Below are positions 11,851 through 24,796 of a DNA stretch of 44,254 bases, piece by piece. The notes below the pieces were generated by a model. The model was not told the DNA's origin and did not search any database. It saw nothing but the letters and a program-made list of their open reading frames with translations. Position 1 is the first letter of the stretch; each line of letters begins with the position of its first letter. Made by a program: the position numbers and the translations under genes. Source of the stretch: Chara braunii (lineage: Eukaryota > Streptophyta > Charophyceae > Charales > Characeae). Location: assembly GCA_003427395.1 (NCBI GenBank), contig BFEA01000041.1:378170-422423 (forward strand). The letters run 5' to 3'.

Positions 11851-12240
11851 CAAATCGCCCCCTTGTCACCACCACGGCCTCCCACGTCGCCACCACTTCT
11901 TCTCCACCCTGCTGGGCATTCTTGCACCTATACTCGCTTGCGAGAACATAACCCACCCCTACAACACACCCTTATTGCCATCCCCCTCTCCACCCATGCT
12001 GCTGACCCCTTCCCTCCCCTCCCCCCCCCGACCCTCCCCCTCGACAAGTGGGACGATAATAAGCAAGGAGGCAGTCTGACCCTCCAAATCGTCCCCTCGT
12101 CACCACCATTGCCTCCCACGTCGCCACCCCTTCTTCACCACCCTGCTGGGCATTCTTGCACCTATACTCGCTTACGATGACATAACCCACCCCTACAACA
12201 CACCCATGTTGCCATCCCCCTCTCTCCAGCCCTGCTGCTG
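11851..12240 (+). repeat. 156-bp direct repeat (two copies, 234 bp apart)
   Basis: Copies at 11851-12005 and 12085-12240 share ctgctgggcattcttgcacc and cataacccacccctacaaca. A shorter partial copy of the first 50 bases lies at about 11778-11830. Confidence 0.9.
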
Positions 12241-12426
12241 AAGGATATGCCAAGATGGCACAAAGAGCATGGGAACAGCCAATCGCAAAGGCAGAAGCCA
12301 TGTGTCTCGAAGACTGTCCTCCAGAAAGTAAACAAGGAGCTTGTACAAAGGATCATTCGCATAAAGGAAATGAAGCTTGAGAAGTTCAGGCAAGCAGCAA
12401 ACAGACGGAGGAGGGACGTTCGGTAG
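12231..12426 (+). CDS. Candidate unassigned exon encoding a basic helix
   Basis: After a pyrimidine tract ending ctctctccag, an open frame runs to TAG at 12424-12426. It reads KDMPRWHKEHGNSQSQRQK, then VSKTVLQKVNKELVQRII, then RIKEMKLEKFRQAANRRRR. The charged, amphipathic composition differs from the Pro/Ser-rich frames around it, which is why it is listed. A second frame over the same bases (starting AEGYAKMAQRAW) is also protein-like, so the frame is uncertain. No family was recognised and no neighbouring exon was found. Confidence 0.2.
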
Positions 12427-14508
12427 AGGACACCTCCACATGGCCTGTGAGTTGCCCGAACCGTGAACGAAACAAGAATGCCGACAAGAAGAGGACCTGC
12501 CATCAGATCCAGAATCAAGAGGATCTCCCTCTTTGACAAACGGAGACAGCTACCAACTGCTCCTCCACCTTCCATGAATTCCAATTGTCATATAATCATC
12601 ATCCCGCACAAATTTCACATTACTGCGCTTTTACACCAACCACCCCCATTGCTGCCTCCATCTCTCAAACCGACGCTGCCTTCTTCACACACACGACTGC
12701 ATTCAGCGCCACAAGCGTGATGTTGCTCCGAAGATAGCTCCCCGCATAATAGCTCATCGGACGTAGCTGCAACCGTTCGTTAATTCTGTAAAGCAACGAA
12801 ACGACCAGTTGTTCAAGAAACATCTCAGCAGGATGTCCGTGTTTTTTACGTATTCGCACCACCTTGTCAATCCTTTCCATAGATTAGTACCAGACAGAAT
12901 CCATACACAAGCATCACATCCTTCATCCTGCCATCATCCTCCACATCAACCACATTACACTGTTTCTGCACATCCTTCATACTGCCATGATAACTAACTC
13001 CCACCCCCTTGCTCGTTCCATCACTCCCTCCCCGTATGATCGCCCCCTTGTGATCACCCCCTCCCCGTATGATCGCCCCCTTCCCAGTTTGGTCAACACA
13101 CTATCAATCACTTACACATTGTCTGCGCTCTTCACTTGATGAACACGACGACCCGGGAACCAACAAGAAGGGAATGTAAGGAAGGATGGCCAACATACGT
13201 GCGCATTCTCAGTCAAATTACAAAAGGCTACAGTGAAAAAATGAAGTCCAAATAATTGAGAATCCGCATCCGTAAGGCTCCCCATTTCATCCGACAGGTG
13301 CCAAGTTCAAATCTGGAATAAGAAAGCCGCCGTACCCACAGGGTATCACCCCCCCCCCCCTTCTAGCAAGGTATCAGACACGCTCTCCCCCGCTGGCAAG
13401 GTATCAGACACCTGGTTGGTACATTACAAAAGCAGAGCAGTCGCCAAACTGCCAACCCCTTCGGAAACACCAATTCACATTTACCAAGGGCGACCCGAGT
13501 CGAGAAGAACCCGCTGTCCAAAGAGACACTATATTTGAAGGAAATAAGTGTACACAGAATACAAGGGGGGAATGCTGGATACACATACATGCCTCCAATG
13601 GTGGATCTGTGATGCTGGTGAACAAGCGACAGCAGACATGGAGGCGGCTGAAGAACTTGAATAGTATCACGATAAATTCTTTTATTGCAGAATAGAAGGG
13701 GGAAATGCTGGGTACACATACATCCATACATGACCCACCGGCTTCAGCAGAATAGAACCACCAGTCATTATTGCTGCATCCCGACTGAAATTGCCCCAAA
13801 TACGCTTATAATTTAGGTGAAGTTGGTCGCAGACAGGGAACCGGCAATTGGTGGGTGCAGAGGCGAAGCAAACCACTAGAAGAATTGACAACCAATCACG
13901 CAAACCCCTCCAGATACAGGGGGTAGAGAAACGAGGAGGCTGGTGTATAATAATAGAGAGGCTATTAATTCCCCCCCAACCCCCATCTGATCCCTCTTTA
14001 TCCATCACATCCCCAACCAGAAACGCGATGGCCAACTGACACGCCCCTCTCCTTTTTCACGTCTTCTCAACCGGCGCACCTCTCATCATGTTCGTGTTAT
14101 GTCAAATCTTTTTTTTTGATTGACGATCGTGATAGTTGTCAGACCAGTGCATCACCGACCATGCATTCCACAGATCGCGTCACCTTTGCAAGATACGACG
14201 GCATTCTACCCCCACATGACCCACTCCTGTTTCGTCCACCCAGAAAGTGTCGTACCCTTCACGGCAGGCAAGAAGAATAGCCTACCTGATTTCAGAGATG
14301 TTGCTGGCAGGTCTTCCATTCCAAACCATGTTTCCTCCATCTTGCGCCCAGTAGAATTTCCACACAGTACGCGCCTTTATACATCAGAGAGAAGACGATA
14401 TGCCTCACGTCAACATACCACTTCACCACACAACATCAGCCCTTGCTCTCCCTCTCTCTTGCTCCAAGCTTCTCCTTCCCTCTTCCTCCAAGGAGATGTG
14501 TGGTGTTT
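12427..14508. other. Intergenic with short duplications; no gene recognised
   Basis: Contains a duplicated ccctccccgtatgatcgccc (around 13025 and 13059) and a 36-bp direct repeat cagaata-aaggggg-aatgctg at about 13555-13590 and 13688-13723. It also contains a doubled aaggtatcagacac near 13370-13412. No domain was seen in any frame. Confidence 0.5.
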
Positions 14509-14660
14509 CACTGAAGCAACCTCATTGAGTCGGCCACCTCCCCCACATCATGAAATCCTTTCGTCTGGACGATGGCAGACATATCACTGAAGCAACCTCA
14601 GTGAGTCGGCCACCTCCCCCACATCATGAAATCCTTTCGTCTGGACGATGGCAGACTTAT
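14509..14660 (+). repeat. 76-bp near-perfect tandem duplication
   Basis: Copies at 14509-14584 and 14585-14660 differ at very few positions (cctcattgagt versus cctcagtgagt; gacatat versus gacttat), so the duplication is recent. Confidence 0.95.
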
Positions 14661-15158
14661 GTGCTTGATGTCCCGAATAGTCCTGGTCTCACCCCTGCCT
14701 CCCCGGGTGGGCATATTTCGACCTCTACTTCACATGCACTACCGAACGAGCCAGCCCCACCTCTTCACGTGTACTACTATACGGATACAATCCATCCTGT
14801 GTGCCCCAGGTCGTCATCGAAAAAGCCCATGCACCGAAGAGTCCCAAAAACCTTTCTTGTACAATTTGCTCGCGACCTCCCCTCGACTGTTTCAGTGTTT
14901 CCAAATCCGAAATTGCAACCGATGCCCCTGTTCCTCTCCGCAGAGACCAATTCCTTCACCGTCTTGGTCCATCCTTTCTGAGCTTCTCCGTTCCCCTCCA
15001 GTAATTTCCACACACACTTGGCAAAAGTCTGAAAGCTTGCACTCATCTTAAGCAATGCAGAGTGACTCCACCCAGGAAGTGACAAGTGTTGAAGTATGTG
15101 CTAGCAGCAGACTCCATCCATATCCGACGACCGCAGCCACCCATCAAAGAACTGCGTA
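14661..15158. other. Intergenic, no gene recognised
   Basis: Overlapping open frames on both strands without recognisable motifs. Confidence 0.4.
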
Positions 15159-15181
15159 GTGTTTTCATAACTGCTCAAACC

Positions 15182-15215
<34 letters not shown>

Positions 15216-15629
15216 TAATTCCCGAACCTGGCATCTCTTCCACCGACTCCCTGGACTCCCTCCCTCACAGTTTTACACTTTCCCTGCTCCTCGCTTAGAT
15301 TCCTGCTCTTCCGCAGCATGTTATTCAGTCGGCGCCAATACCATGACGAGTGTTTTCATAACTGCTCAAGCCTCCATACCATGACGAGTGTTTTCATAAC
15401 TGCTCAAACCTGCTGCTGCTGCTGCTGCTGCTGTCGCTGCTGGTTGATTCCCGAACCTGGCATCTCTTCCACCGGCTCCCTGGACTTCCTCCCTCACAGT
15501 TTGACACTTTCCCTGCTCCTCACTTAGATTCACGCTCATCCGCCGCACGTTATTCCGTTGGCACCAATACCATGACTTAGATTCCCGCTCTTCCGCCGCA
15601 CGTTATTCCGTTGGCGCCAACACCATGAC
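15159..15629 (+). repeat. Compound tandem repeat (about 190-bp unit) carrying CTG tracts
   Basis: Full units begin gttttcataactgctcaa at 15159 and 15388, with a 37-bp short unit at 15350 and a truncated tail unit at 15577-15629 (ttagattc-cgctc, ccgcacgttattccgttgg). Each full unit holds a pure CTG run: ten triplets at 15184-15213 and eight at 15410-15433. Confidence 0.92.
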
Positions 15630-18108
15630 AAGCGGAAGACTTATGCAGAATTGAAGGAAACTGTGTCTTCTATGTTGCTGAAGCGCTTTCCGAGCTGAAG
15701 CACCCAGTGAGTGCCTGAGCTTTCTCGTGTGTGCACATACGTTGCACTGCAGTTCCGTGTGCCACAGACGGCATGTGACGATTTGATGTGCTCTGGAAAC
15801 AGTGGAGGGAGGAGTGGGAGACAGGGATGGACGTGGAGGCCGTTGAAGGGGAAGGAAGAACAAAGAGAACCTGCAAAATACACCCATCCACCCTATCAAG
15901 AGCAGGTGGCAGCCATCCCAAGATCCTAACCGATCGAACTACGACAACCTACACGAACCTCGTGACGTATCAAGGGCCCCTCGTGAACGTTGCAAATATC
16001 GTAACATCCGCACCTCCTCGGGTAAGGTCCATCAGTGCAATGGCATCTTCATTTGTGGCATGAGCATATAAAAAGTTGCTGCATGCACTGCCAATCACTG
16101 AGGACAGAAGAAAAAGATCTGTCTGAAGAAAAGAAAACACAACGGATTAAGCTACACGGACGAGAAAAGAGAGCGTGCCAGAAAACATCACTGCCGAGAG
16201 GCGTCCATAAATCCATCACGTACACACCTTCTGAGACGCGCACAGCCAGTCCAGCAGTGCAATCAATCTTCCACAGCATACCTTGCAAAAGGTTCATCCC
16301 CCCTGGCAAGGTCCTTGAATCCATTTCAACAAAATGGATACGGAGAACAGAAACAGCATTCAGTTCTCCCGAATAACACGGACTCGGAACTTCCACGGTT
16401 ATTACCACGCTCTACCGGATCCCGAATATTCCACCACCACTTAGATAACCCTACCCCAGGAAGGATCTATACATCCCCCGCCTCCCCTCCCCCCTCCCCC
16501 CTCCCCCCTCCCCTCCCCTGCCCCCCACATCTGTCCACCACCAACCTAAATAACCCCTCTTCCCTTCCCAGGTCGCGTTCCACTCTACCCCAACCTTGTA
16601 TCTTTACAGACCGCAGAATAATAATTTGTATTCGAGTGTCACCGCTAAGATTCACATCGTGGGCAATTTACCAAGAGAGTGACACGCAAACCTGTGCTCT
16701 TGACCAAGAAACGGACGTCAAGGTATATTCCAAATCGGGAAGACTCTACAGATACACTGCTGACTTTATTCGTGTACAAAAACCTAGCTGTCGTTTCACG
16801 AGTGTGTGGAACTTTCGCGCAGTTTCCTCAGAATGCTAGTTGTGGTCCGCCCCTAGCTCACTGCAACTACCTGGAAAAAAAAAAAAAAAAAAAAAAAAGC
16901 GTCAAAACATCATGGGAATAGTACAATCAATGGGCCTATCTCGTACAATACTTCTACCTACCTTAGCTGATCTGATGGGACACGCATCATTGGAGCCCTC
17001 ACCATCATGCCACGGCTGGACTACACATTGCTCAAACAGCCCATATGCTTGCGTACCGCTTCTGTTTCAATGGGCCCATCATCTCCCATAACGAAAAGGC
17101 GTACCGGTGAAGACATTCCCAAGCACGTTGGAACTGCACGCCGCACTTTCCCCGCAAGCCAAAATGAGGCTGACCTTACGGCAGGGACGCTATGCAGCAC
17201 TTGGAGAAGTCCAAATGCTTATATGAGCAATGAGATCATAAGAAAATCGGAAAGTCGAGAAGCTAAGAATTTGTGAGGAGGATGAGCTACAAACACGCCG
17301 GGCCCTCACTAAAGCACGAAGGTGACGTATAACGCTGTAATTTCTACTTTCAAAAGTCCCACTATTTTAGGAATGTAAAGGATGGCGAATTCTACATATG
17401 ACAGGAAAGCACATTGCAGTGAAGAGGTGCACGATCACGTGCACACTGTTCGTTTGACCTGGGTGTCTGCGCATGCAGATGGGCACGCTTGCATGTGCTC
17501 CGATGCACATGCGCATGCGTTTGTGTTCCTCTGACATGGGGGAAGTGGGGCCAAACATAGGTAGGCAGTGTTGGGCAGAGCACAGAAGAGATCAAGGGAC
17601 AAGAAAGAAATGCCTAGAACGACCCCACTCAATGAGTGCCGAAAGAATATGGTCGATTGCAAAGGCGCAGACTAGCCTGAGCATCCTAGGATCCACAAAC
17701 AACCTAATGACACTGTAGCAATCAGAAAGCAGCGCAAATAGCTTCAGCCGCGTTGTAACCAAAAGAAAATCATGTCCTGCCCAAACATATGCTACAGCAC
17801 AGTGAGAACCAACAAGACAAAGAATCCCAAATGGGGGGGACGGAATGATCCATTTTAAGAAAGTGTTGGCCTCGTGAAAATGGAAAGAGAAGACCAAAAA
17901 CGCAGACACTCTAAACTCTATCATTCCTCTGGACACCCCTTCCTTTCCCTCTCCACGTCCGCCCAACCCCTTGACAACCCTCGCCCTTCACCCACTCGCC
18001 CAGGATTGTCAGTTTTTTTTGTGGAATCGACTCTACAATGGTTGAGGTCCCACAAAGAGTGGACATGCGGACATCGTAGTCGATCCAACAGAACAAGGTG
18101 GAGGAGAG
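15630..18108. other. Intergenic, no gene recognised
   Basis: Includes a C-rich block at 16480-16520, a 24-nt A run at about 16875, and a CpA/GCA-rich patch at 17470-17520 (gcatgcag, gcgcatgcg). Frames such as 15639-15700 (TYAELKETVSSMLLKRF) are short, isolated and not assigned. Confidence 0.4.
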
Positions 18109-18418
18109 ACGGAGATAAAACCAAACAAAGCACAGCAGAATACATGGTCTCTTTCGACAAGATGTACTTCACGCGATATAATGCTATCGACACCAGAAAA
18201 AAGGCGATGAAAAAAGTGAAAAAAACACGAATTATCACGGAGAGCGAGGCAGAGAATGCGGAGACACGGAGATAAACCAAACAAAGCGCAGCAGAATACA
18301 TGGTCGCTTTCAACGAGGTGTATTTTACGCGATAGAATGCCATCGACACCGAAAAAAAAGACGATGGAAAACGTGAAAAAACACGAATTATCACAGACAG
18401 CAAGGCAGAGAATGCGGT
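18109..18418. repeat. 157-bp tandem duplication
   Basis: Units 18109-18265 and 18266-18418 share aaccaaacaaagc-cagcag, aatacatggtc, acgaattatcac and gaggcagagaatgcgg-like phrases. Several frames on the minus strand stay open across both units and repeat VFCCALFG; this follows from the repetition and is not taken as coding. Confidence 0.9.
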
Positions 18419-20504
18419 AGTCTAAAGACCTAACTGCTGGCCACGGCAAAACCGGTAAGAGAAGTCGTGAGATTTTTTGCCCTCAGACAGTAGTCTCCAA
18501 CCGTGTGTGTATAGATCGGATAGCAAAAGTCAATCCTTGAAGAAATGGAACCTTTTCAGTGTAGACACACGCCAGAAGGGAACGTTGGAAAAGAAACATC
18601 AAGAGGATCGATCATACCATGTATGGACACAGAGAAGAAAAAAAAACAGCGCAAAGGCAGCGGCATCGACACATACTGCCTGGAGAATTTGACCAGGAGC
18701 TAGAAGACATACACATGCCCAAGCCCGAGACGCATTCATCTTTAACGTCGACAGAGATCACCCATTACAAGATGCAACAGCAGAACAAACCTGACCGGTT
18801 TAATGTCGGCAGGACTCTGGGAAGAATCTAATCAATCGACATCGGAAAAATTCGGAAATGCCAGTGAAAAGGGAGAAGGCAAAGCGGTACGGCCGTGAAA
18901 CAGTGAAAGGAAGAAAAAGAGGGGGTTACCAAGCATTAGACCCGTGTGGGCTGTGCTACACAAGCATTCTCCTGCTCGTGTGGGCTGTGCTACACAAGCA
19001 CCCATGCTGCACTGCGTTATAGTAGCGGTAAAAGGGAAGTAGACAGTACGTACACATAGTCAAACTGGAAATTGGAGTGCCAAACAGGCTTACGGTCACC
19101 TAGGTGCAGCCTTATGAAAGGACTGTTGATGACAGTTGGGGAACCATGATGATATATATGCACTAAGAAGACACAATCACCCTCGAGGAGGCAGGACATG
19201 TTTAAAAGCGAAGCCAGGAAGCCAAATGAGAGCAGAATCCGGACATCACAGCAATAGCAGTCAACGCCCGAAATCACCCTTTCACCAATCCCTTTGCGAT
19301 GGCGCAGAATCACCTGTCAAGACATATTACATTCGGAGAAGACATCAATCGAGCTACAAGAAGATGCTGGCTGGAAGGCGGTAGAGAAGGATTACAACGG
19401 GCAGTCAATTGATCGGTGTCATGATGAAGATTTGTTTCTAGAACTACGGAAGACGGACAAAACGGACAAAGATCAACTGTTAACCATCTCAGCATGCTTG
19501 TCAGAAGAGTCAAGCAGCCAATGCTATCAGGAGCCCAAAAAGGGGCCGCATGGCCATAGCCTCCTTTAAGAAGTGCAACTGCCAGGAGCATGCGCGGGCA
19601 TATTCACCATAGAGTAATCGATAGTCGTTCACATTGCTCACCAGGTGGCAGCCACCAAAAAAAAAAAAAGAACAATGATGAATGGCTGAAAAGCAGCCAC
19701 AAGCTCTGCGGCACAACTACAGCCACAAGCTCCACTACCCACCGCTAGGACACTCTCCAAGACAGGTGATTGAAAGCCAACGCAACTACCACAGCGTAGT
19801 GGAGATCAGACGCCTGCCTAAATACGGTAATCACAGGACTCCGCTCAAAATGTAGACATTATCCACAGTGGGGAGTGGTGACAGAAAGAACTAAGACCCT
19901 CGTGTTCGGCCAGCAACGGCCTCTTTACACTCGGGTAAGCGTATGGGAGCCACAGGTTGCACCCTGCGGCGAGTTCGTGAGAGAAACTAGCGAAAAATGA
20001 AGACTGCGAAGACCTCAGGAACCCTACATAGAAGTCATGAGGACTACGTGGAACTCTGATCAAAGGCTTTGAGAAAGCAACACACTGAGCTAAGTACGCC
20101 GCCTTGGTTTGATTTTCTATGAAATGAAAGAATAGATGCCAAAGAAAAACAGAAGGCAACATAAGACCAGATGAGAGCAATGCGAGATTACGGCTGTGGA
20201 ACGCATCAGAGTAAGCCCACCTACCGCATTCCAAATGGAAATCATGCAATCCCCTAAAGAAGGACCACATAACAGCAGAGACTTCACTGCGGGCTCGACT
20301 CGATAATTCCGCATTCCTTTGGGCTGAGCTAAGTTGCCAACAAATAGTCGAAGCCTGCTCAACAAGTTTCATGCTCTAACGCTTCTAACCATTCTAGGGC
20401 TGCACAGAGAGACACTTCACCGGGACTGATATCCCCCATGAGATGGCACTTCTTCGAGCTGAATTTCTAAGTGGTTGCGCTCGTGACTTGAGCCAAAGAT
20501 GACC
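18419..20504. other. Region downstream of DCP2; no gene recognised
   Basis: Includes a 34-bp-period doublet of cgtgtgggctgtgctacaca at 18943-19000. A 175-codon open frame on the minus strand (20372-19845) directly downstream of the DCP2 stop shows no motif; it may be 3' UTR or chance. A + strand frame at 19294-19569 is charged and compact but unassigned. Confidence 0.4.
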
Positions 20505-21124
20505 CTATGAGCACGATAACCTACATTCCAGCCCCTTGAGAATCTCATCGCGATTAAAGTGGAAGTTTCTAAAGCTCAACCCCGGAACCCTCTGCACGAT
20601 CGACAAGTGCACAGCCGAAGGAGGCTGCGCAGGCTGCACAGGAGAGGACGACTGCAAAGGCTGCACAGGAAACACAGTCGACAAAGGTAGCAAAGACGGG
20701 GAAGTACCCATCAACACAGGAGGCAGAGGCTGCACATGTACCAGGGTTTCTGCAGACTGCACAGTCTGGACAGGTTGCACACACTGCAACGAGTGGATTG
20801 GCTGCAAAGAATTGACAGATTGTGTACAGTGCACATGTTGCAAATTGGGCAGAGGCGGCGAAGAGACGACAGGTTGTGAACTATGCACAGGAGGGGTAGC
20901 GTGAACAGGACGCGAGGAGAGTAGAGGAGACGACAAGTGCCCAGACTGCAGAACAGGCTGTGACGAGGGCACACATGGTGAGGCCAGCACAGCCTGTGAA
21001 GGCTGTGGCGGTTGAGAGCAACGCGCAAGTCCGTTCTTATTCTTTGAGCACGACAGCCTCAGCGGATCCAAACGCCGTGGCAATTTTTTAAATGCCTCGA
21101 CAGCATATCCCGCAGCCGACATTC
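20505..21124 (-). CDS. DCP2: DCP2 exon g: low-complexity C-terminal tail and stop
   Basis: 620 nt from acceptor ctctgttttgcag to TAG. It encodes GMSAAGYAVEAFKKLPRRL, then about 150 residues rich in Pro, Ser, Gln and Val with recurring SSQPV / VQPVQ / LQPIHS phrases, then PGLSFRNFHFNRDEILKGLE and six further residues. Disordered Pro-rich tails with short linear motifs are usual for DCP2. The final FxxFxFNxxxIL segment looks like a conserved C-terminal motif (inference). A possible donor at GAATGTAG/gttatc near 20522 could add one more exon, so the last six residues are the least certain part. Confidence 0.85.
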
Positions 21125-24100
21125 CTGCAAAACAGAGTGCATAAAACACACAAGTGGTTCACATCATCAGCAAAACCTTCTACTGTGGAACAGAACTGCG
21201 GCAAATCGACTCATATAGATCCTTCATTTTTATCATCCTCTCCACGCCTTGAAGTATAGAACCTGGAATCAGAATCAGAAAGACCATACAATATGCTGAT
21301 AAACAGCAAGTCCAAACACTAATATTAAACCACCAGTACCTCCTAAAGTTGTGCCCATTAACACGCCACGATTTTAGGAAACGTACTACAGGAGCGCCCA
21401 AATTCATCCCGCTAGAAACGTTTCTATTCTATTTTTTTTGGCCGGCTGATAGCTGGGCCAAGTACTGGTGGTTTAAGAGTAGAGGGCACTTACTGTGAAG
21501 AATGTTCCGAGCAGCAGCCGGCACCACAACTTCGTCCCTTTCGTGTTCCCAATGAAACTGTCTGCTCCCTATCCTCTCACATCAAAAGACTTCACTTCTG
21601 AAACTCTTTTATTTCGTGAATTAACACATGGAATCAGAATGCCTTCAACAGGCAACTAAAAGTGCAATTTTTTTACTTTCCGTGGACCGTGTCTCAAGCA
21701 ATTTGTGCCCGCGAATTAGACGAGTCAGCAACGTTCTGATAGCAGACCAACAACTACTCAGCTCATAATATAGTTACAGAGAGCGCATCTCGTCAGAACT
21801 CGGAGAAAACCATTTCCAAGCTTACAGGGGAGAAATATTACCTGCATAAAACTGAGAAGTATCTTTTGCCTTCAGAATCCCGTTCCTCTGCTTCGCATAG
21901 TTAGCAATCCACGTCCTCAACTTACTGCACAGACAGGTACTCATTGTCAGCCAACAGACACACCATCGCTCTCCGGCAAACATAGGACACCCCTTGCAAC
22001 ACATCAGTCAGAGCGTTCATACATTGCTCTATATCAACGGTTCACGCCGATTCCTGAGCAGAGCCATACACTAGAAAATTGTTGCTAGAAACAGCACGTT
22101 GGCGCAAACCATCTTGACTGAGACAAGTGATCCTAACCACAACTGCACAATTTTGCCTGCAGAAGTGTCCCTTGCCTGTGGGACATGATTTTTCAATACG
22201 ACTTTTCAATATGAGACGTGACTTTTGCTTGCAGAATGCAACTTTTACCTTTGGGATGTGGCTGTTTACCGGGGGGCGCCTGTTGGACTCGACTCTCCTA
22301 AGGTACCCGACTGTGACCTTTCTGATCTGGCCGACTTGGCCTCCCTTCGCTTGAGACCTTAACCCTGAAATTCGAATTTGGGGTATGCATTCGAATTTGG
22401 GGTATGCATGAAATGCCTTTCATCCGTGACAGCCCTACAACACCACCACAAATCAAAAATACACGGCAGGACCTGCACGCAACACCAAGGGTGCCATGAA
22501 ACTCCCCCTGCTGTATAACCTGCAGAATCAGATGACATCCTAGTGCTACAGCGAGGCCACTGCGAGTACTATGCCAAATTCCACAAGATCTCCAACACGA
22601 CACCAGGCTCGCTACTGCTTAAAACACCCTTGAAGCTTCCCCATTCTTCCATGTGCTCCGAAAGAGCAGCCCGAGGGAATGACACCCACAGCAAACACTC
22701 TCTGAGCCTCCTCGCAAAGATAGCGTGGCCAAAACCCGAAGCATTCATTCCCATCCCAGNAGCCTCCTCGCAAAGATAGCGTGGCCAAAACCCGAAGCAT
22801 TCATTCCCATCCCAGAAAAAAAAACTTGTGGCCACGCACAGACATTGCTTCATCGACAAGACAGCTCATGCTGCAAAGCAGGGCATAGAACTAGGCCATG
22901 TATACGAACCTAATCCACCAAAAGACATCCATCCACAGAGAGAGAGTAGCTCACTAGTACGCGCGCAAGTTGCAGCCATTTTTCTCTCCCCAAAATACTT
23001 GTGAGCACTATTCCCACGGAGGTGGACGGCCCTTACATGACTAACAATGTCGGCTGAGAAAACCTAATCAGCCACAACCACCACCGAAAGCATAGCAACG
23101 CAAAATGATGCCCACGGAGGATAGCCCTTACATGATTGACCGCATCCTCTGAGAGAAACTAATCAGCCACAACCACCGCAGAAAGGAATAGCAGAGCAAA
23201 ATGATTTCTTGCATTCCAAGTATTACACCATCGCACAGGCAATGCATTTTTTCAAGATTTGCATCGGACAACCGTTCGCAGTAGAAGACAGGCTAGACTC
23301 TTCAAAGCGTGAGCGTGCTTCATGATGCAATGTCTTAATCTGACTTGCCCGTGGAATAGGAACCGGACTGACGCTCCCCAGAATGGAAATGGAGTCAGGG
23401 CCACAAGGGGTGGGAAGAAAAAAAAAAAAAAAAAAAAATCTTCACCAGAAACAGGGCTAATAAAGCCATACCTAATAAAAGGCCAGACCATGAAGTACTT
23501 GTTGCCATTCATGGCCCTTGCAGCAGGGGCAGCAACATTGCTAGCAACAGGCAATTCATCTATACGATGCCATGAAACCTCCTGCACACAGGGCAACAAC
23601 AGGAGACAAACTTTAAGTGCCTGCCCACAGAGCACTGAGAGCAGACCGAGCAGACGAAGAAGACGCACCAGGTCACAAACCCGAATGGCAGTCTAACATC
23701 AAAGCCAAGCATGAAAAGCAGCATCCCGTAAGTCTTTGAAGAGTAGTCTACATACTGGACAGAAGACTAGTCTACATACTGTACAGAAACGACAACCACA
23801 GCTGAAAAAGAAAAAAAGTAATGCAATGCAACCGAAAAACATTCGCTGACATTTAGAGACAATCCTACAGAACGCAGCAGCTTACCACCAGTGTGCAGAG
23901 TTCTCTTAAACAACAAACAAATGCTACTGCCTAGACGATGGTCCAACCATCAAGAAGAAAGCGATGTAAATGCACAGACAAACTGCTTCCCAAGTTACTA
24001 CGCATGCCGAGAGAGCACAGCACCACAACGCTCAAACTCCTGCACAAGTCCCAAGCCAAGTGAACAGACTAAATCACCAATGTCTGCAACCTCATGGTGT

Positions 24101-24764
24101 GCAATGAGCTACAGCAGCTCAAAAGCTAACGAATCAGAATATCAGGCATACAACACATAGCAAGCATCAGAGCCACATTCATTCGTTCCCTCTGTGCATC
24201 CCCTGGAGATGAGAGGTAGCACCACTGGATGGAGTACAGAAGCCCACAGAAAAGAGAGAGAGAGAGAGAGGCACCATGATTTCATTCATATTGGTATACG
24301 ATTACTCACAGCAAACAACATTCCAACGACCCGTCCAAAAAACACCAGTGCAGCAGATGCACCTGCTCACACATGGCATACTAACTACAAGAAAGGCTGC
24401 ATAACGTAGGCTGGGTAGATGCAAAGCGGAGTATTGGGAGAGTAGAGACCTCTGAAAAATGTGCACAAACAGATATGTCTAAAAGGGATGACAGGACGGT
24501 TCATCAACAGTATCACACATACACTGATCTCCTTCTTTGTCTGAGGGGCAAATGATGTTTTCTCGTCCACCCCCGGTACGATGTACAGCCTTGTCCTTTG
24601 CTGCCCGAAAGAAACCTCCAAGTACTCTTCTGGCTTGAGAAGGCCTGATATGTCGAATCCTGTCTCCTCCTCAACCTGAGCGAAAAACATTACACCCAGT
24701 CAATCTCATGTAAGACTCATTTACAGTCCATAATCAATCAACATATTGAAAAAATTTCCATGGA

Positions 24765-24796
<32 letters not shown>

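Noticed and set aside
13270-13330. tRNA-like gttcaaatc with possible T-arm
   Set aside because: Flanking bases do not form T or acceptor stems and no anticodon arm is found upstream.
16855-16898. agctcactgcaac followed by poly(A), recalling an Alu end
   Set aside because: Only about 13 bases agree and the rest does not; Alu elements are primate-specific and the gene content is plant-like.
19845-20372. 175-codon open frame on the minus strand
   Set aside because: No motif or homologue recognised; it lies just downstream of the DCP2 stop and could be 3' UTR or chance.
20536-20904. Cys-rich open frame on the + strand (CTGEDDCKGCTG-like)
   Set aside because: It is the exact antisense of the Gln-Pro-Val-rich tail of DCP2; CAG/CTGCAC codons read backwards give Cys codons.
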